A stretch of 63,870 nt of DNA. Origin: an uncultured Campylobacterales bacterium. Its GTDB lineage: Bacteria; Campylobacterota; Campylobacteria; Campylobacterales; Sulfurimonadaceae. The notes beneath the pieces are model-generated. The model was not told the DNA's origin. It ran no database searches and saw only the letters and a list, made by a program, of their open reading frames with translations. Below, in pieces: positions 8,160 through 17,623 of the stretch (positions are counted from its first letter, which is position 1; each line of letters starts with the position of its first letter). A program made the position numbers and the translations under genes. The DNA lies in assembly GCA_903892995.1 (NCBI GenBank), contig CAITKP010000010.1:1-63870 (forward strand), written 5' to 3'.

Positions 8160-11100
8160 CTAATAAAATATCTTCTCCATAATTTGCTCAATATAATCAC
8201 GATCTTCTTGAAAGATCACATTTTCATCACTATAAATTGTCTTGGAAGGTTTCTTGATTTGATTTTTATTTAAATCATCAAAAGTCGTATTTGAAACAAT
8301 GAAAGAGTTTAAAACAAGGTTGCAATCTCCCAACTTATTTTGGATCTCTTTAATACTTTTCGCCAATTTAATTTTTGGATCATACAATGGATTCATATTT
8401 CGCAATCCCTTTGGATCAATAAAACTCAAATACTGTTTACCACCTTTGAGTATCCACAGCATAAAATCTGGATAAAAAGCACTTTCACTAAAAAATCCGA
8501 CTCCCGTTTTACTTTGGTTTCGTAAAAGATAAAATGTAACATCTTCTTGGTTACTTGCAATAAATTCACTTAAATCTTTTACAAACTTGCTCTCACCCTC
8601 ATTTAGAGCAACTGGTGAAACTTTAACATCACTCCAAGCTTTACTTTGAAAAATAAGTGGACAATATAAATGCGGTTCAGCATTAAAAACTTCAAAATTT
8701 GGTAGATAATTCTTGAGTTCTTGAGAGATATTATTTACTAGCTCATCTATATCACTTTGCAATGCAGTGTAATTTTGCGGTATCTCAATTGTGTACTCTG
8801 TTATAAAGTTACTATCATCACAATTCAATTCAGCACATTGTATATGATTCATCTCCCATGTTCTTTTTTCAAATTTATAAAACTCTTCCACATAGCGTTT
8901 TGCCAAAATTAAAACTGTGTCATAAAGTTTCATAACATCTTTAAAACTCACTAATGCAAAATAATTTTGTGGAGCATAGATCTCATACCAACCCGCACTA
9001 TTGAAAATGTCTAAAAGTTTTGCTTTATCTATCAAGAGATTAGAATATTTTTTTTCTCGTTTGTATTGCAATACTTCAAGATAGAGTTTATCAGTATCTA
9101 TCATATTTAAAAAATTGTTTGGCAAAGTTACTGCTGTCGGTGTATTTAAAGGTGTGTTAGATGCAACTGTTGTGATAATATTTACTTTTGCAAAGAGGTC
9201 AAGCGTAATTTTTCTATTTGATAAAATCCCCATAAACTCATCTTTAAGCTCAATGCTTGGATTTTCTATTTTAAAATCTTTTGATTTATCTATCATCAAA
9301 GTTTTCAGCTGTGGTTGTTTATTCTCGCAGTCAAAAATAGAATTTCTATCTGTTTGTATCACTCTTTTTATTGGTTCTGCTGTTGGTACATCTTCATTTT
9401 CAAGGTAGGTTTTAAAGGTTGTCATATAGTCTGCATTAAGTCCAAAGATATTAAGCGTTTCTATACTTTGAAGTTTTGCCTCAAGTGCTTTACCATATCT
9501 TGTACTTCTTTTTAGGCTCATATTTTGCCCCTTTAGCCGTACACCACGACCAAAAAGCTGAATAATCTGACTTCCCTCGCTTCTTCCCATATTTAAAAGT
9601 CCCATCGAGCTTACTCTCCAGCTATTCCAGCCCTCGCTAAACTTTTTACTTCCAATGAGCATCGTAAGATTTGAGTTTTTATCATTGATATTTTCAAACT
9701 GCGATGAAGCAAACTGATCATCATTAATATTTAAGCCCTTTGTATGACACAATGCCAATAGCTTTGCATCATCGCCTACATTTATAACTCCAAAATACTC
9801 GCCATCTCCTACTTTTAAACCAATTTCTCCTTGAGCATTTTTAATATTTACAAGTTCTAAATTGCCACTTTGAGACAAAAAGATGGTTTTTGTAACATCT
9901 GCTAAAAGAACGTTTTGGTCTAAATACTCAAACTTTCCTGCAAATATATCATTTGGACCAATACCGCTGTTTCCACTTATAATATTATTGATAGCTGTTT
10001 GTGTTTCATCGGCATTATTTTGTAAAAATCGTTTTAAAAATAAGAGCACATCGACAACATCTGAACTTGCACCTTCACCTTTGCCTTTAACCGCATTAAC
10101 ACTTCCGCCAACCCAAACCATAAAAGGTTTATGCAGATTGTACCCTTGAAGTTTCAAGCCCTCATTTTCAAAAATTTTGAGCTGTTGATAAAAACTAAGC
10201 ACCGCACCAACTAGATAGATAAAATTATCTGTATGAACCGCTTGATTCTCTTGAAGATTGAGTATGTAATACTCTTTTCCATGTCCATCTTCATAAAAAT
10301 ATTTATAGCTATAATCAAATAAAATCGATTTTGCATATTCATTTGTTAGTGTTTTTTTAAGGGTATCACCTGCCCCATTTATAGCTTGACCAAATGTCGC
10401 ACTATATTCAAAACTAAATCCATCGCTGCTGAGTGCATCACGGTTTGTTTTCCAAACATCTCCGCTACTTCCTCTGTGTCCCTCATCAATAAAAACAAGA
10501 TTATTACCTCCAAAGCTCTCAGTTGCTACTTTGGTAACTTCATCTTTTTCTCCAAGTTTAGATATTTCAAGAATCTCAAGCTTAGTTGCTCCAAAATCAA
10601 GTCCACCACTATTTTTGGTAAATATCTCCGCTTCAATTTGACTTTGTTTAAACTCAGATAGATGTTGGATGCTCAAATTTGTATTTGGTGTGATAAGAAG
10701 TGTTTTGTTGTAGCGGTATTTGTGTTTTGTTGCATAATGCTCAAACTGTCTTAAATTTATATGCATCAAAAATGTTTTTCCGCTTCCCGTTGCATTCCAA
10801 AAAGCGAGTTTATTAAGTTCGCCATTTTCAAAAGGCTTTAGTTTTTCTTTTTTATCTGTTATGGATTCATTGAACTTTTTTAAAAAAAGATTGAGTTCAT
10901 TCAAAAGTATTTTTTTATCGCTAAAATATTTATCAAGATAGATCTCTGTAAACAAAAGAGTTAGATACTGAAAATATTTCCAAGTGATATTTCGCTTCAA
11001 GCTTTTAGTATGACGCACAATATTTTCGTCATATTCAAAAAGTTTTTCTTTTCCAAGCGTAAAGTTATTAACAAGAAGATTGACGATCTTTGAGCGGTTC

Positions 11101-11264
11101 TCTTCATCGACTCCCTCAAACTTCTCTTCTTTAAGATTTGCCGACAACATTTCAAAAGTTGCTGCACCAAAGAGAGAAAGTAACCATCTATTTAAGACAA
11201 GTTTGTCTTGTATTTTTAATGGTTTTTCAGCCGATACATTTTGAGTTTTTTTTGCTTTTGCCAT
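8160..11264 (-). CDS. res: Type III-like restriction endonuclease subunit (Res), helicase-nuclease
   Basis: The product is an SF2 helicase fused to a nuclease. From the chosen start (1034 residues), ATGSGKT at 158-164 is Walker A, FIDEGHRG near 255 is the DExH box, and GRGVRLKG is helicase motif VI. A PD-(D/E)xK nuclease is visible near the C-terminus: YPDF at about 931 and FIDPKG at about 949. A longer ORF begins at 11288, but the ATG at 11264 is better supported: it overlaps the mod stop as TAATG and has GGGGGAGAAG upstream. It acts with the Mod subunit, translocating and cutting unmethylated DNA. The helicase and nuclease motifs appear intact. Confidence 0.9.
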   Translation of the reverse strand: MAKAKKTQNVSAEKPLKIQDKLVLNRWLLSLFGAATFEMLSANLKEEKFEGVDEENRSKIVNLLVNNFTLGKEKLFEYDENIVRHTKSLKRNITWKYFQYLTLLFTEIYLDKYFSDKKILLNELNLFLKKFNESITDKKEKLKPFENGELNKLAFWNATGSGKTFLMHINLRQFEHYATKHKYRYNKTLLITPNTNLSIQHLSEFKQSQIEAEIFTKNSGGLDFGATKLEILEISKLGEKDEVTKVATESFGGNNLVFIDEGHRGSSGDVWKTNRDALSSDGFSFEYSATFGQAINGAGDTLKKTLTNEYAKSILFDYSYKYFYEDGHGKEYYILNLQENQAVHTDNFIYLVGAVLSFYQQLKIFENEGLKLQGYNLHKPFMVWVGGSVNAVKGKGEGASSDVVDVLLFLKRFLQNNADETQTAINNIISGNSGIGPNDIFAGKFEYLDQNVLLADVTKTIFLSQSGNLELVNIKNAQGEIGLKVGDGEYFGVINVGDDAKLLALCHTKGLNINDDQFASSQFENINDKNSNLTMLIGSKKFSEGWNSWRVSSMGLLNMGRSEGSQIIQLFGRGVRLKGQNMSLKRSTRYGKALEAKLQSIETLNIFGLNADYMTTFKTYLENEDVPTAEPIKRVIQTDRNSIFDCENKQPQLKTLMIDKSKDFKIENPSIELKDEFMGILSNRKITLDLFAKVNIITTVASNTPLNTPTAVTLPNNFLNMIDTDKLYLEVLQYKREKKYSNLLIDKAKLLDIFNSAGWYEIYAPQNYFALVSFKDVMKLYDTVLILAKRYVEEFYKFEKRTWEMNHIQCAELNCDDSNFITEYTIEIPQNYTALQSDIDELVNNISQELKNYLPNFEVFNAEPHLYCPLIFQSKAWSDVKVSPVALNEGESKFVKDLSEFIASNQEDVTFYLLRNQSKTGVGFFSESAFYPDFMLWILKGGKQYLSFIDPKGLRNMNPLYDPKIKLAKSIKEIQNKLGDCNLVLNSFIVSNTTFDDLNKNQIKKPSKTIYSDENVIFQEDRDYIEQIMEKIFY

Positions 11265-14089
11265 TAGAGACTTCTCCCCCACATACAATTTGCAAACTCA
11301 CTCTCAATACTCAAAGCTCCATCAACATTTGTATCGCCGTTAATATAAACTACACCCTCTAAAACATCTCCATCAAGCTTTAATTCTACAGAAATATCTT
11401 TTCTCCAGATAACAGTTACAGCTTCCTCTTTGGCTGTACCTTTTACAATTAAGTAACTTTCTTTCATCTTTATAGAGCTTACATGTAAACCTAAAAGATA
11501 GTTAAATGTTTCTACTAAATCAATATTTGTCTCAACGGCTTCATTGTTTTTAGCAATATTTAATTTATACTCAAATGGCTTTTCAAACATCGCTAAGTTG
11601 TATTTTGGAGTTTCATTTAAGAGCATATAGTTTATAAGATACTCATCTTCAAACTCAGGCAAGATACCTTTTTGTTTAAACTCTAAGTTGTTTAGAGTAT
11701 CTTCATAACTTTCTAAAGAGAAGTATTTGAAGATTTGAGAGATGCCATTTGTATCTTGTGGTTTTCCATCTTTCCAGTTATTAGTATAGATTACTTTTTG
11801 AATACGTGGTTTGGTAACTGTATCAAAGTATTCACCCATCTCCACAAGGATATATTTTCTTTTTCCTTGGTCTTCTCTATTTAAGTTTATAACTGCGTGT
11901 CCTGTTGTTCCTGAACCTGCGAAGTAGTCTAAAATAAAGCCATTATCTTCCATTTTTGGAGCTATTTGAATACATCTTACAATCATTTCTACAGGTTTAG
12001 GAAAATCAAAAACTTTATTACCACTAAATATATTTCTTAAATCTCGTGCAGCTTTTTTATTCCCTTCTAAGTCATTCCATAATGGCGAGGGTCTCTTAGT
12101 TCGTCCTTCTAAATAATATTTGACATATGGCCACCAAATTTCACTGCCATCACGTTTAGATTTTTTCCATAATATAAAATTTTCTTTTACAAGTTTATCA
12201 TATGTTCTTCGTTCAAATCGCCAACAACTTTCATATCCAGCAGGAGCAATAGGATAAACATCAATACCATCAGGGTCTTTAATTGCATAATACATATTCG
12301 GCCTATCTTCACGCTTGTCATTGCTCCCCGTTTTTCGCATTTGATCATAAGCAAAATATCCTACATCATCTTTATTTTCAAACCGTTTTAAATCTTTGTC
12401 TGTTAATGGCAAACCGTTCAAACTGCTATTTTCAGTTTTTGAATTCAATAATAAAAAATCAAAAGAACTCCCTAATCCATCACTATCTTGCCCCGTAGTT
12501 TGTCCAGTAGCTCTTACTATATTTCCCATAAAGTTCTTTTCTTCAAAAATTAAATTATTTATCATTTTTAAATTCACAAACTCTTTATCATCTATACTAC
12601 TAAATTGAACTCCATCTTCACTCATTAGTTCACGACCATAAACCAATCTATCATACATCATACTCATCCAAGTTGAGTGTTGTAAATTGTCTTTATAAAT
12701 AAATCCATCATTTCCTGTGTTGTAAGGTGGGTCTATATAAACTGTTTTGACCTGCTCTTTGTATCGCTCTTGAAGTAAGTTTAATGCCCCAAAATTCTCA
12801 CTATTGATTAAGAGTCCGTCTGTATTCGCATCTATGTCAGCTATTTCACTCAATAGAGTGTATTTGAACTCTTTAGAAAAGAACTTTGTGTCTAAAACCA
12901 AATAAGAAGAAGTTAAATCCTCTTTTGTAGATACTTCAACACCAAAGAGCTTTGTCCATTCATCTAATTGAGCCTTACATGTAAGGATTTTATCATAGTG
13001 TTTAGAGTCAATTTTATCTAAAGTCATACAGTAGTTACTATCATAAATAAACTTTTTCTTCAACCAAAGAGCCTTTTGAAACTCCTCTAACTGGCTTAAA
13101 AAATCAATGATTGGCGTTGCCACATCTTTAAATGTTTTGGCTTTTCTGATTAACTCTTCTGAATTGTTTGAAGATAAAATATCTTTTAAGAGGTTGTTTT
13201 TTATATAAACATCTAACTCTTTGTTTAAAAATGATTTTAGGTCTTTGTGGATGAAGTAATCAAAAGAGTTTTTAGAGGTGTATTTTTTGAGATGTTTTTC
13301 AATCGCTTCGATAAGTTGAGGATCCGTGATCTTGAGTTTGGCATTATCCAATGCTTCTTCGTTTAGGCTTTTTTTAGGATTTTCACTTTTACTTTTTACT
13401 GGAAATTGCCCCTTTTCGCTTTTTTCATATACAAAAGGGATGATAATACTGTTTTCACTAACTTCAATCTCTCCTTGCTGTATGAACTTTCTTTCCTCTT
13501 TGTTATTGTTTTGCTCCGTCGAGGCATCGGTGAGTTTAAAATGAACACTAACTTCTCCAACCTTAAAAGAGTAATCTTTAAAACTTTCACTCGATTTTAT
13601 GTAATACTGATCTGCAGTTGCCCAATGAAGTTTGACCTCTTCGCCATTGTAGGGAATTGAGTATTCATTTTCATTTGAGTATCTTCTGTGAGAGATAAAG
13701 TCACCGTTTTCATAATAGCGTTTGAAAAATGTATAAAGATCATTGTAAAGAGCATTTTCAATATCTGATGATGATTGCGTGTTTTTGAGTTTTTGTTCTA
13801 ATTCAACATACTCTTTGATGATAGGCACAATAAGTAAAGCATCATTTGGCTGTGCAAGATAAGTTTGGACAGTAGTATCTTTTTTTAACTCATCCATTCT
13901 CGTTTGTAAAGTTTGAGTTTGTGAGTCATTGAGTGCATTTGAAATTTTCTTTGTCAGAGTTTCACTTAAAAAAGTTTCGATCTCTTTTGATTTGATTTTT
14001 ATAACTTTATATATCCCAAAATCAAGATCACTTTGATTGAGTTGGAACATCTCTTTAAATAGTTCTATAAATTTATCTTGTAATGACAT
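11264..14089 (-). CDS. mod: Type III-like DNA methyltransferase subunit (Mod), N6-adenine or N4-cytosine
   Basis: This 941-residue protein carries DPPYNTG (motif IV) at residues 453-459 and FAGSGTTG (motif I) at 723-730. Motif IV before motif I is the beta-class order used by Type III Mod subunits. The N-terminal 440 residues lack a recognised domain and make it longer than typical Type III Mod proteins of about 600-700 residues, so target recognition may differ. The gene is first in the operon, overlapping res as TAATG. DPPY suggests adenine-N6 or cytosine-N4 methylation; the recognition site cannot be read from sequence. Confidence 0.9.
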   Translation of the reverse strand: MSLQDKFIELFKEMFQLNQSDLDFGIYKVIKIKSKEIETFLSETLTKKISNALNDSQTQTLQTRMDELKKDTTVQTYLAQPNDALLIVPIIKEYVELEQKLKNTQSSSDIENALYNDLYTFFKRYYENGDFISHRRYSNENEYSIPYNGEEVKLHWATADQYYIKSSESFKDYSFKVGEVSVHFKLTDASTEQNNNKEERKFIQQGEIEVSENSIIIPFVYEKSEKGQFPVKSKSENPKKSLNEEALDNAKLKITDPQLIEAIEKHLKKYTSKNSFDYFIHKDLKSFLNKELDVYIKNNLLKDILSSNNSEELIRKAKTFKDVATPIIDFLSQLEEFQKALWLKKKFIYDSNYCMTLDKIDSKHYDKILTCKAQLDEWTKLFGVEVSTKEDLTSSYLVLDTKFFSKEFKYTLLSEIADIDANTDGLLINSENFGALNLLQERYKEQVKTVYIDPPYNTGNDGFIYKDNLQHSTWMSMMYDRLVYGRELMSEDGVQFSSIDDKEFVNLKMINNLIFEEKNFMGNIVRATGQTTGQDSDGLGSSFDFLLLNSKTENSSLNGLPLTDKDLKRFENKDDVGYFAYDQMRKTGSNDKREDRPNMYYAIKDPDGIDVYPIAPAGYESCWRFERRTYDKLVKENFILWKKSKRDGSEIWWPYVKYYLEGRTKRPSPLWNDLEGNKKAARDLRNIFSGNKVFDFPKPVEMIVRCIQIAPKMEDNGFILDYFAGSGTTGHAVINLNREDQGKRKYILVEMGEYFDTVTKPRIQKVIYTNNWKDGKPQDTNGISQIFKYFSLESYEDTLNNLEFKQKGILPEFEDEYLINYMLLNETPKYNLAMFEKPFEYKLNIAKNNEAVETNIDLVETFNYLLGLHVSSIKMKESYLIVKGTAKEEAVTVIWRKDISVELKLDGDVLEGVVYINGDTNVDGALSIESEFANCMWGRSL

Positions 14090-14167
14090 ATATTGGACCT
14101 TATGTTTATATTTTATTGTGGGATTATGATTTTAGCAAAATAAGTATTAAGCACTCTGTTTTATCAT

Positions 14168-14755
14168 TTAAAAAACTTCACTAAGCTGCTGAAAATAGGA
14201 CTCTTTTTTGCAATACACCCAGATCTCTTTGTCTGTTTGCTTTTTTGCCATGGTTATGCGATAAAGTGAATCAGCTGTAGTAATATCTAGCTCTTTTTTG
14301 ATGTAGCCATGATCTAAAAAATGCTTATCAAATCTTGCATATCGTGGAAGTTTTGTTTTTATGTCACTGAGTGCTCCACGGACGATGATCGCTGGTGAAG
14401 TTTTACTAAGATACCTGCGAATAAACTTTTCTAAAAATCTTAAAATCAATTCTCTAGCTTCTGGCGAATCAAGGTATTTTTTAGTAGAACTGCCATCTTG
14501 TTCATTTAAATCGGGAATGTGTAGAAAGTATTGTTCTCTATTAGACCATTTTTCTATATCTACAATATATCCAAAATTTAAAATAGCAATATTGTCCTCT
14601 TTTGTAAACCCTAGTAGTGTAAATGATGGAGACAGCTCTACTTTGTAGTTTTTGTATCTAAAAACATAAGTCAATTTACTATCAATTTTTGATTCACACC
14701 AACTATTTGTATTTCGAATTGAAACCAAATAAAAATCTTCTGCTAGTTGTAACAT
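14168..14755 (-). CDS. Unknown protein, paralogue of 23739-24329
   Basis: A 195-residue protein of unknown family, starting MLQLAEDFYLVSI. It is clearly homologous over its full length to the product of 23739-24329: shared blocks include WSNREQ, KKYLDSPEARELILRF, KTSPAIIVRG, LPRYARFD, IKKELDI and WVYCKKES. No signal peptide or membrane segment is visible. A GAGGAG ribosome site precedes the ATG, and an RGACA-N6-TGTCY box lies 45 bp upstream with a -10-like TATACT. It is monocistronic and divergent from 14936. Function is unknown; conservation of the PAIIVRG core suggests that a folded domain is under selection. Confidence 0.7.
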   Translation of the reverse strand: MLQLAEDFYLVSIRNTNSWCESKIDSKLTYVFRYKNYKVELSPSFTLLGFTKEDNIAILNFGYIVDIEKWSNREQYFLHIPDLNEQDGSSTKKYLDSPEARELILRFLEKFIRRYLSKTSPAIIVRGALSDIKTKLPRYARFDKHFLDHGYIKKELDITTADSLYRITMAKKQTDKEIWVYCKKESYFQQLSEVF

Positions 14756-14783
14756 ACAAACTCCTCATCTCTTTGATAAAAGA

Positions 14784-14816
14784 AGTATATGAATTTTGTT
14801 GGACAACTTGATGTCT
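14784..14816 (-). promoter_or_regulatory. Box 1: conserved promoter box and -10 for 14168-14755
   Basis: On the plus strand the box is GGACA-acttga-TGTCT at 14801-14816; read with the gene it is AGACA-N6-TGTCC. After 11 bp follows TATACT (14784-14789). The box ends 45 bp before the start codon. Confidence 0.75.
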
Positions 14817-14878
14817 TTATTCTTTGTTTACTGTAGCTTTTTTTTAAATCAGATATTTTTACAATAGTCTATTTGAAA

Positions 14879-14911
14879 GGACAAAAAAATGTCTATATTT
14901 TTAGAAATAAT
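14879..14911 (+). promoter_or_regulatory. Box 2: conserved promoter box and -10 for 14936-15700
   Basis: GGACA-aaaaaa-TGTCT at 14879-14894 is followed after 11 bp by AATAAT (14906-14911), the weakest -10 of the set. The box ends 41 bp before the start codon. Boxes 1 and 2 face away from each other in one divergent intergenic region. Confidence 0.7.
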
Positions 14912-14935
14912 ATTTTAAAAAAGGAGACACATAAG

Positions 14936-15361
14936 ATGCACTTAAATGGTATAGCAAAAGAATCTCTTAGTAATTTTTTAGAAAAATTACAGTTTGGGAG
15001 AATAACAAAAGAGAATTTCAGTGAGCATTTGAGAGAATCGTTCTTTATTGAAGGTTCTAATCTCCATCCAAATCCAAACCTTTATAAATATACATGGTGG
15101 ATCTATCACCAAAATTTACCACAACAAAGCGCTGCAGAAGTTTTTTATAAACCAGAGCATGCCTTAAACACATTTGACGCATTTGCACTTATGGAAGATC
15201 TATCTCAACAAAACATATCTTTTGCCTATGTAAATATGAAGCAAAAAAGATTAGGTGTTTTAATATGGGACTATGCAAAAATATTAGCAGAGTACCCAGA
15301 TGAGCAATTTGCACCATCATTTGAAGATGATAGAGATCCACTCATTAATGGACACAAATAA
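14936..15361 (+). CDS. Hypothetical protein, 141 aa
   Basis: An unrecognised soluble protein beginning MHLNGIAKESLSNF. An in-frame ORF begins at 14873, but that would place the conserved promoter box inside the gene; the ATG at 14936 has AAAAAGGAGACACATAAG upstream and is the better start. The next gene starts about 20 bp downstream on the same strand, so the two form an operon controlled by box 2. No catalytic motif is visible. Confidence 0.65.
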   Translation: MHLNGIAKESLSNFLEKLQFGRITKENFSEHLRESFFIEGSNLHPNPNLYKYTWWIYHQNLPQQSAAEVFYKPEHALNTFDAFALMEDLSQQNISFAYVNMKQKRLGVLIWDYAKILAEYPDEQFAPSFEDDRDPLINGHK

Positions 15362-15382
15362 CTTTACTTGAGGAAAAATTTT

Positions 15383-15700
15383 TTGATTACAAATCTCATA
15401 ATAGTATCTGACACTACTAGCCAAAATGCTATTGCCATAATTTATGAAGCGAACACAAATCTCCCACCACGTATTGTTGCAAGAGGAATAAATTCTGATG
15501 CTATTGATATGATCAATTTAGCAAAAGATCATGATATAGAAATATTTTATAATAATGATATTACAGTAATATGTAATGATGAAATCATGTATATACCTTC
15601 AAATCTGTATGAGCCTGTAGCAGATATGATGGCGTACGCTAGCAGCAAAAATAGGAATAAATCAGATGAAGATTTGAAAATATTTATCACAAAAATCTAA
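15383..15700 (+). CDS. Stand-alone FlhB C-terminal-like (FhlB-like) protein
   Basis: About 105 residues resembling the cytoplasmic C-terminal domain of the flagellar export protein FlhB, as in the small FhlB proteins: AIAIIYEA, then PPRIVARGINSDAIDMINLA, then IPSNLYEPVADMMAYA (the last matches the family's IPxELYxAVAEVLA region). The NPTH autocleavage motif of true FlhB is not seen. The start is probably TTG at 15383, which has AGGAAAA at proper spacing; TTG at 15368 is possible. No flagellar genes lie nearby, so a role in flagellar export is uncertain; in this context the domain may be reused for something else. Confidence 0.55.
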   Translation: MITNLIIVSDTTSQNAIAIIYEANTNLPPRIVARGINSDAIDMINLAKDHDIEIFYNNDITVICNDEIMYIPSNLYEPVADMMAYASSKNRNKSDEDLKIFITKI

Positions 15701-15703
15701 GCT

Positions 15704-15739
15704 CAACAACTCTAAACGCCCAGACATTTAGAGTTGTTG
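15704..15739. terminator. Strong hairpin between convergent genes
   Basis: CAACAACTCTAAA (15704-15716) pairs perfectly with TTTAGAGTTGTTG (15727-15739) around a 10-nt loop. It lies between the convergent ends at 15700 and 15754 and is probably a shared terminator, although no long U tract follows on either strand. Confidence 0.6.
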
Positions 15740-15753
15740 TCGAAGCTTCAGCT

Positions 15754-16266
15754 CTATTTTTCTACATGAAAATATGAAAGCAAACCACCCGAGTCACCAT
15801 GCCCAGCCAATGCTGGAACTGCGTTTTGAACTGTCAAATTAATAAAAGAGCGACCACTGTTTTTCACCTTAGCCACTACCAATTTTTCTCCCAGATCACA
15901 TACACAATAAAGGGCATTTGTACTCTCTAGCCATATATCATCATTTTGATCCAAACTAAATTCAAAAGATGAAGATTTACCATGAATGAGCGGTTGATTA
16001 TTATAGTTTATGTAAACTCTCTTACGGCAATTATGGCGATTAATAAAACGCATCCATCCTTGAGGTTTAGTGTGCGATCGATCTAACTCAAGTGAAAACC
16101 ATGAAATCTTTTTTAAAATGATGTCACACTGAGGAAATATTTGTGGCGATTTCTCTAGTTTTACATATTTTCCAAGTGCTACGTTTTTATGAAACTCTTC
16201 TATATAGCTTCTTGCTTCTACATTTTTTTGCTCTGCATTCTCACGAATAACCTTAATAGTTCTCAT
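15754..16266 (-). CDS. Hypothetical protein, 170 aa
   Basis: I do not recognise this protein. It starts MRTIKVIRENAEQ, has a basic central part (RFINRHNCRKRVYINYNN) and ends in VPALAGHGDSGGLLSYFHVEK-like sequence. The GHGDSGG string resembles the Ser-active-site motif of chymotrypsin-like proteases (GDSGG), but no matching His/Asp context is evident and the protein is short, so I do not call it a protease. The ribosome site is AAAGGAGAG, and box 3 lies 53 bp upstream. It is monocistronic. Confidence 0.6.
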   Translation of the reverse strand: MRTIKVIRENAEQKNVEARSYIEEFHKNVALGKYVKLEKSPQIFPQCDIILKKISWFSLELDRSHTKPQGWMRFINRHNCRKRVYINYNNQPLIHGKSSSFEFSLDQNDDIWLESTNALYCVCDLGEKLVVAKVKNSGRSFINLTVQNAVPALAGHGDSGGLLSYFHVEK

Positions 16267-16302
16267 TTGGACTCTCCTTTAAACGCCATTTATTAGTAAG
16301 TA

Positions 16303-16335
16303 ATTCTATTGTTTTTCATGGACAAGAAAATGTCT
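16303..16335 (-). promoter_or_regulatory. Box 3: conserved promoter box and -10 for 15754-16266
   Basis: On the plus strand the box is GGACA-agaaaa-TGTCT at 16320-16335. Reading with the gene, TAGAAT (16303-16308) follows after 11 bp. Confidence 0.7.
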
Positions 16336-16351
16336 TTATTTTTAAAATTTT

Positions 16352-16831
16352 CTAAATAAAAATCTTTTCTCTAACGAGATACTTAGCATAAGAAGTAGAA
16401 AAATACTCTTCATCTCGAATAATTCCGACACGTTGGATATCAAGTTTGTCAGCATCCATACATATCTGCACAGCCAGATCTTGAAAATATTTTGAGGAGC
16501 TATTTTTAACCTTTGTATGGTTCACGCATGCATAGATAAGTCTGTTTTGATCGGCTTTGCAAAGATCTATGAGATTTTCTCTAATTAAGTTCTTAATAAA
16601 AAGCCCTGCTCTTTTCCCATGATTACAATCTTCTGCTTCATCTAAGCGTCTTGAATCATGTAAAAGTGCAAAATATTCAAAGAGCTTTGAGTCAATTTTA
16701 TAATGCTTAGCTAATAATATGGCATATTCATACACTCTCTGCCAGTGATTGATGCCATGAAAGCTATCCATATCAAGAACAAACTCCCTTTCTACTCTTT
16801 CATAGAGTTTGGTGTTTCTTATTTTTAACAA
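16352..16831 (-). CDS. HD-domain phosphohydrolase-like protein
   Basis: A 159-residue protein with the pattern of small HD hydrolases: FHGINHW with His25 and His29, LLHDSRR with His58-Asp59, then NHGKRAG and a late MDADKLD. These are the metal-binding His and Asp residues of the HD superfamily, which act on nucleotides or phosphoesters. It overlaps the upstream gene by 7 bp and is thus translationally coupled to it. It may be read through from box 4 via the subtilase gene, but this is not shown. Substrate unknown. Confidence 0.75.
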   Translation of the reverse strand: MLKIRNTKLYERVEREFVLDMDSFHGINHWQRVYEYAILLAKHYKIDSKLFEYFALLHDSRRLDEAEDCNHGKRAGLFIKNLIRENLIDLCKADQNRLIYACVNHTKVKNSSSKYFQDLAVQICMDADKLDIQRVGIIRDEEYFSTSYAKYLVREKIFI

Positions 16832-17553
16832 TCTACCTCTTTCATAAATCTCACTTTAAAATCTTGAACACTCAAAGTTCCACCGTTTATCATATCCTCT
16901 ATCAAAGGCTCATCACTATCATCTAAATCCGTACTTATTTCAATTCCATCGATATAGTATCCAGCGATATATTGAGGTAAAAAAGGATGAGAGATGCGCT
17001 TGTTTTTGTCTTCCATGGTTCTAATTATTCGATCTATGTTTAAAACAGCGTTATTTGAAAAATTATATTTTTGGAACTGTTCTAAACAGGTTTGTGAAAA
17101 AAGATTTAAAAGTTTATAGTGAAAAATATATGTAGGATTTTCAATCCTATAAATAAGCTCTTTTAACTTTGAAGAAGTGTTAATCTCTTTATCAAGATAG
17201 ATCATAAATCTGTGGATAATTTTAGAGTAATAATCCTCTATCTGAGCAATAAAATCATCTGCACAAAAATCTTTTTCATTCCATATAGAGTTTCGCAATG
17301 GTACATATTCCTGCTCTTCATTAGACCAAGAAAAAATATCAATATTGTAGTAAAGATCAATATCTCTTTTTTCGATACCAAATTTGAGATATACTCCTGT
17401 CATGGTTGTCCGACCCTCTGAAGTTGGCATGTGAGTGTCAGCGTTAATTAAATATGATTTGACAAAATCGTCTTGAGTGTTTTTTGAAAAGAAACCACTC
17501 TGTTTTGCTTCAAATCTATTTTTTTGATCACTTATGATTGTAATTAAACTCAT
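16825..17553 (-). CDS. Hypothetical protein coupled to the HD hydrolase
   Basis: Unrecognised soluble protein of 242 residues. The ORF extends to 17574, but the ATG at 17553 (MSLITIISD) has AAAGGAAATAAAACA upstream and is preferred. Visible features are acidic stretches near the C-terminus (DLDDSDEPLIED) and no signal peptide. It overlaps the HD gene by 7 bp. No conserved box lies directly upstream; 70 bp separate it from the subtilase gene, so it may share that transcript or use its own promoter. Confidence 0.6.
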   Translation of the reverse strand: MSLITIISDQKNRFEAKQSGFFSKNTQDDFVKSYLINADTHMPTSEGRTTMTGVYLKFGIEKRDIDLYYNIDIFSWSNEEQEYVPLRNSIWNEKDFCADDFIAQIEDYYSKIIHRFMIYLDKEINTSSKLKELIYRIENPTYIFHYKLLNLFSQTCLEQFQKYNFSNNAVLNIDRIIRTMEDKNKRISHPFLPQYIAGYYIDGIEISTDLDDSDEPLIEDMINGGTLSVQDFKVRFMKEVDC

Positions 17554-17623
17554 TGTTTTATTTCCTTTGTTCAAAAAGCTACTATGTAAAACTCTTTACT
17601 TTAGTCAGGGGAGATTGTCAATC

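Noticed and set aside
8160-14089. BREX or DISARM-like system
   Set aside because: Only one methyltransferase and one helicase-nuclease are present, in Type III order; no PglZ, BrxC or DrmA-like genes are seen.
15754-16266. GHGDSGG as a serine protease active site
   Set aside because: The protein is too short and lacks convincing His and Asp motifs, so the match is probably chance.
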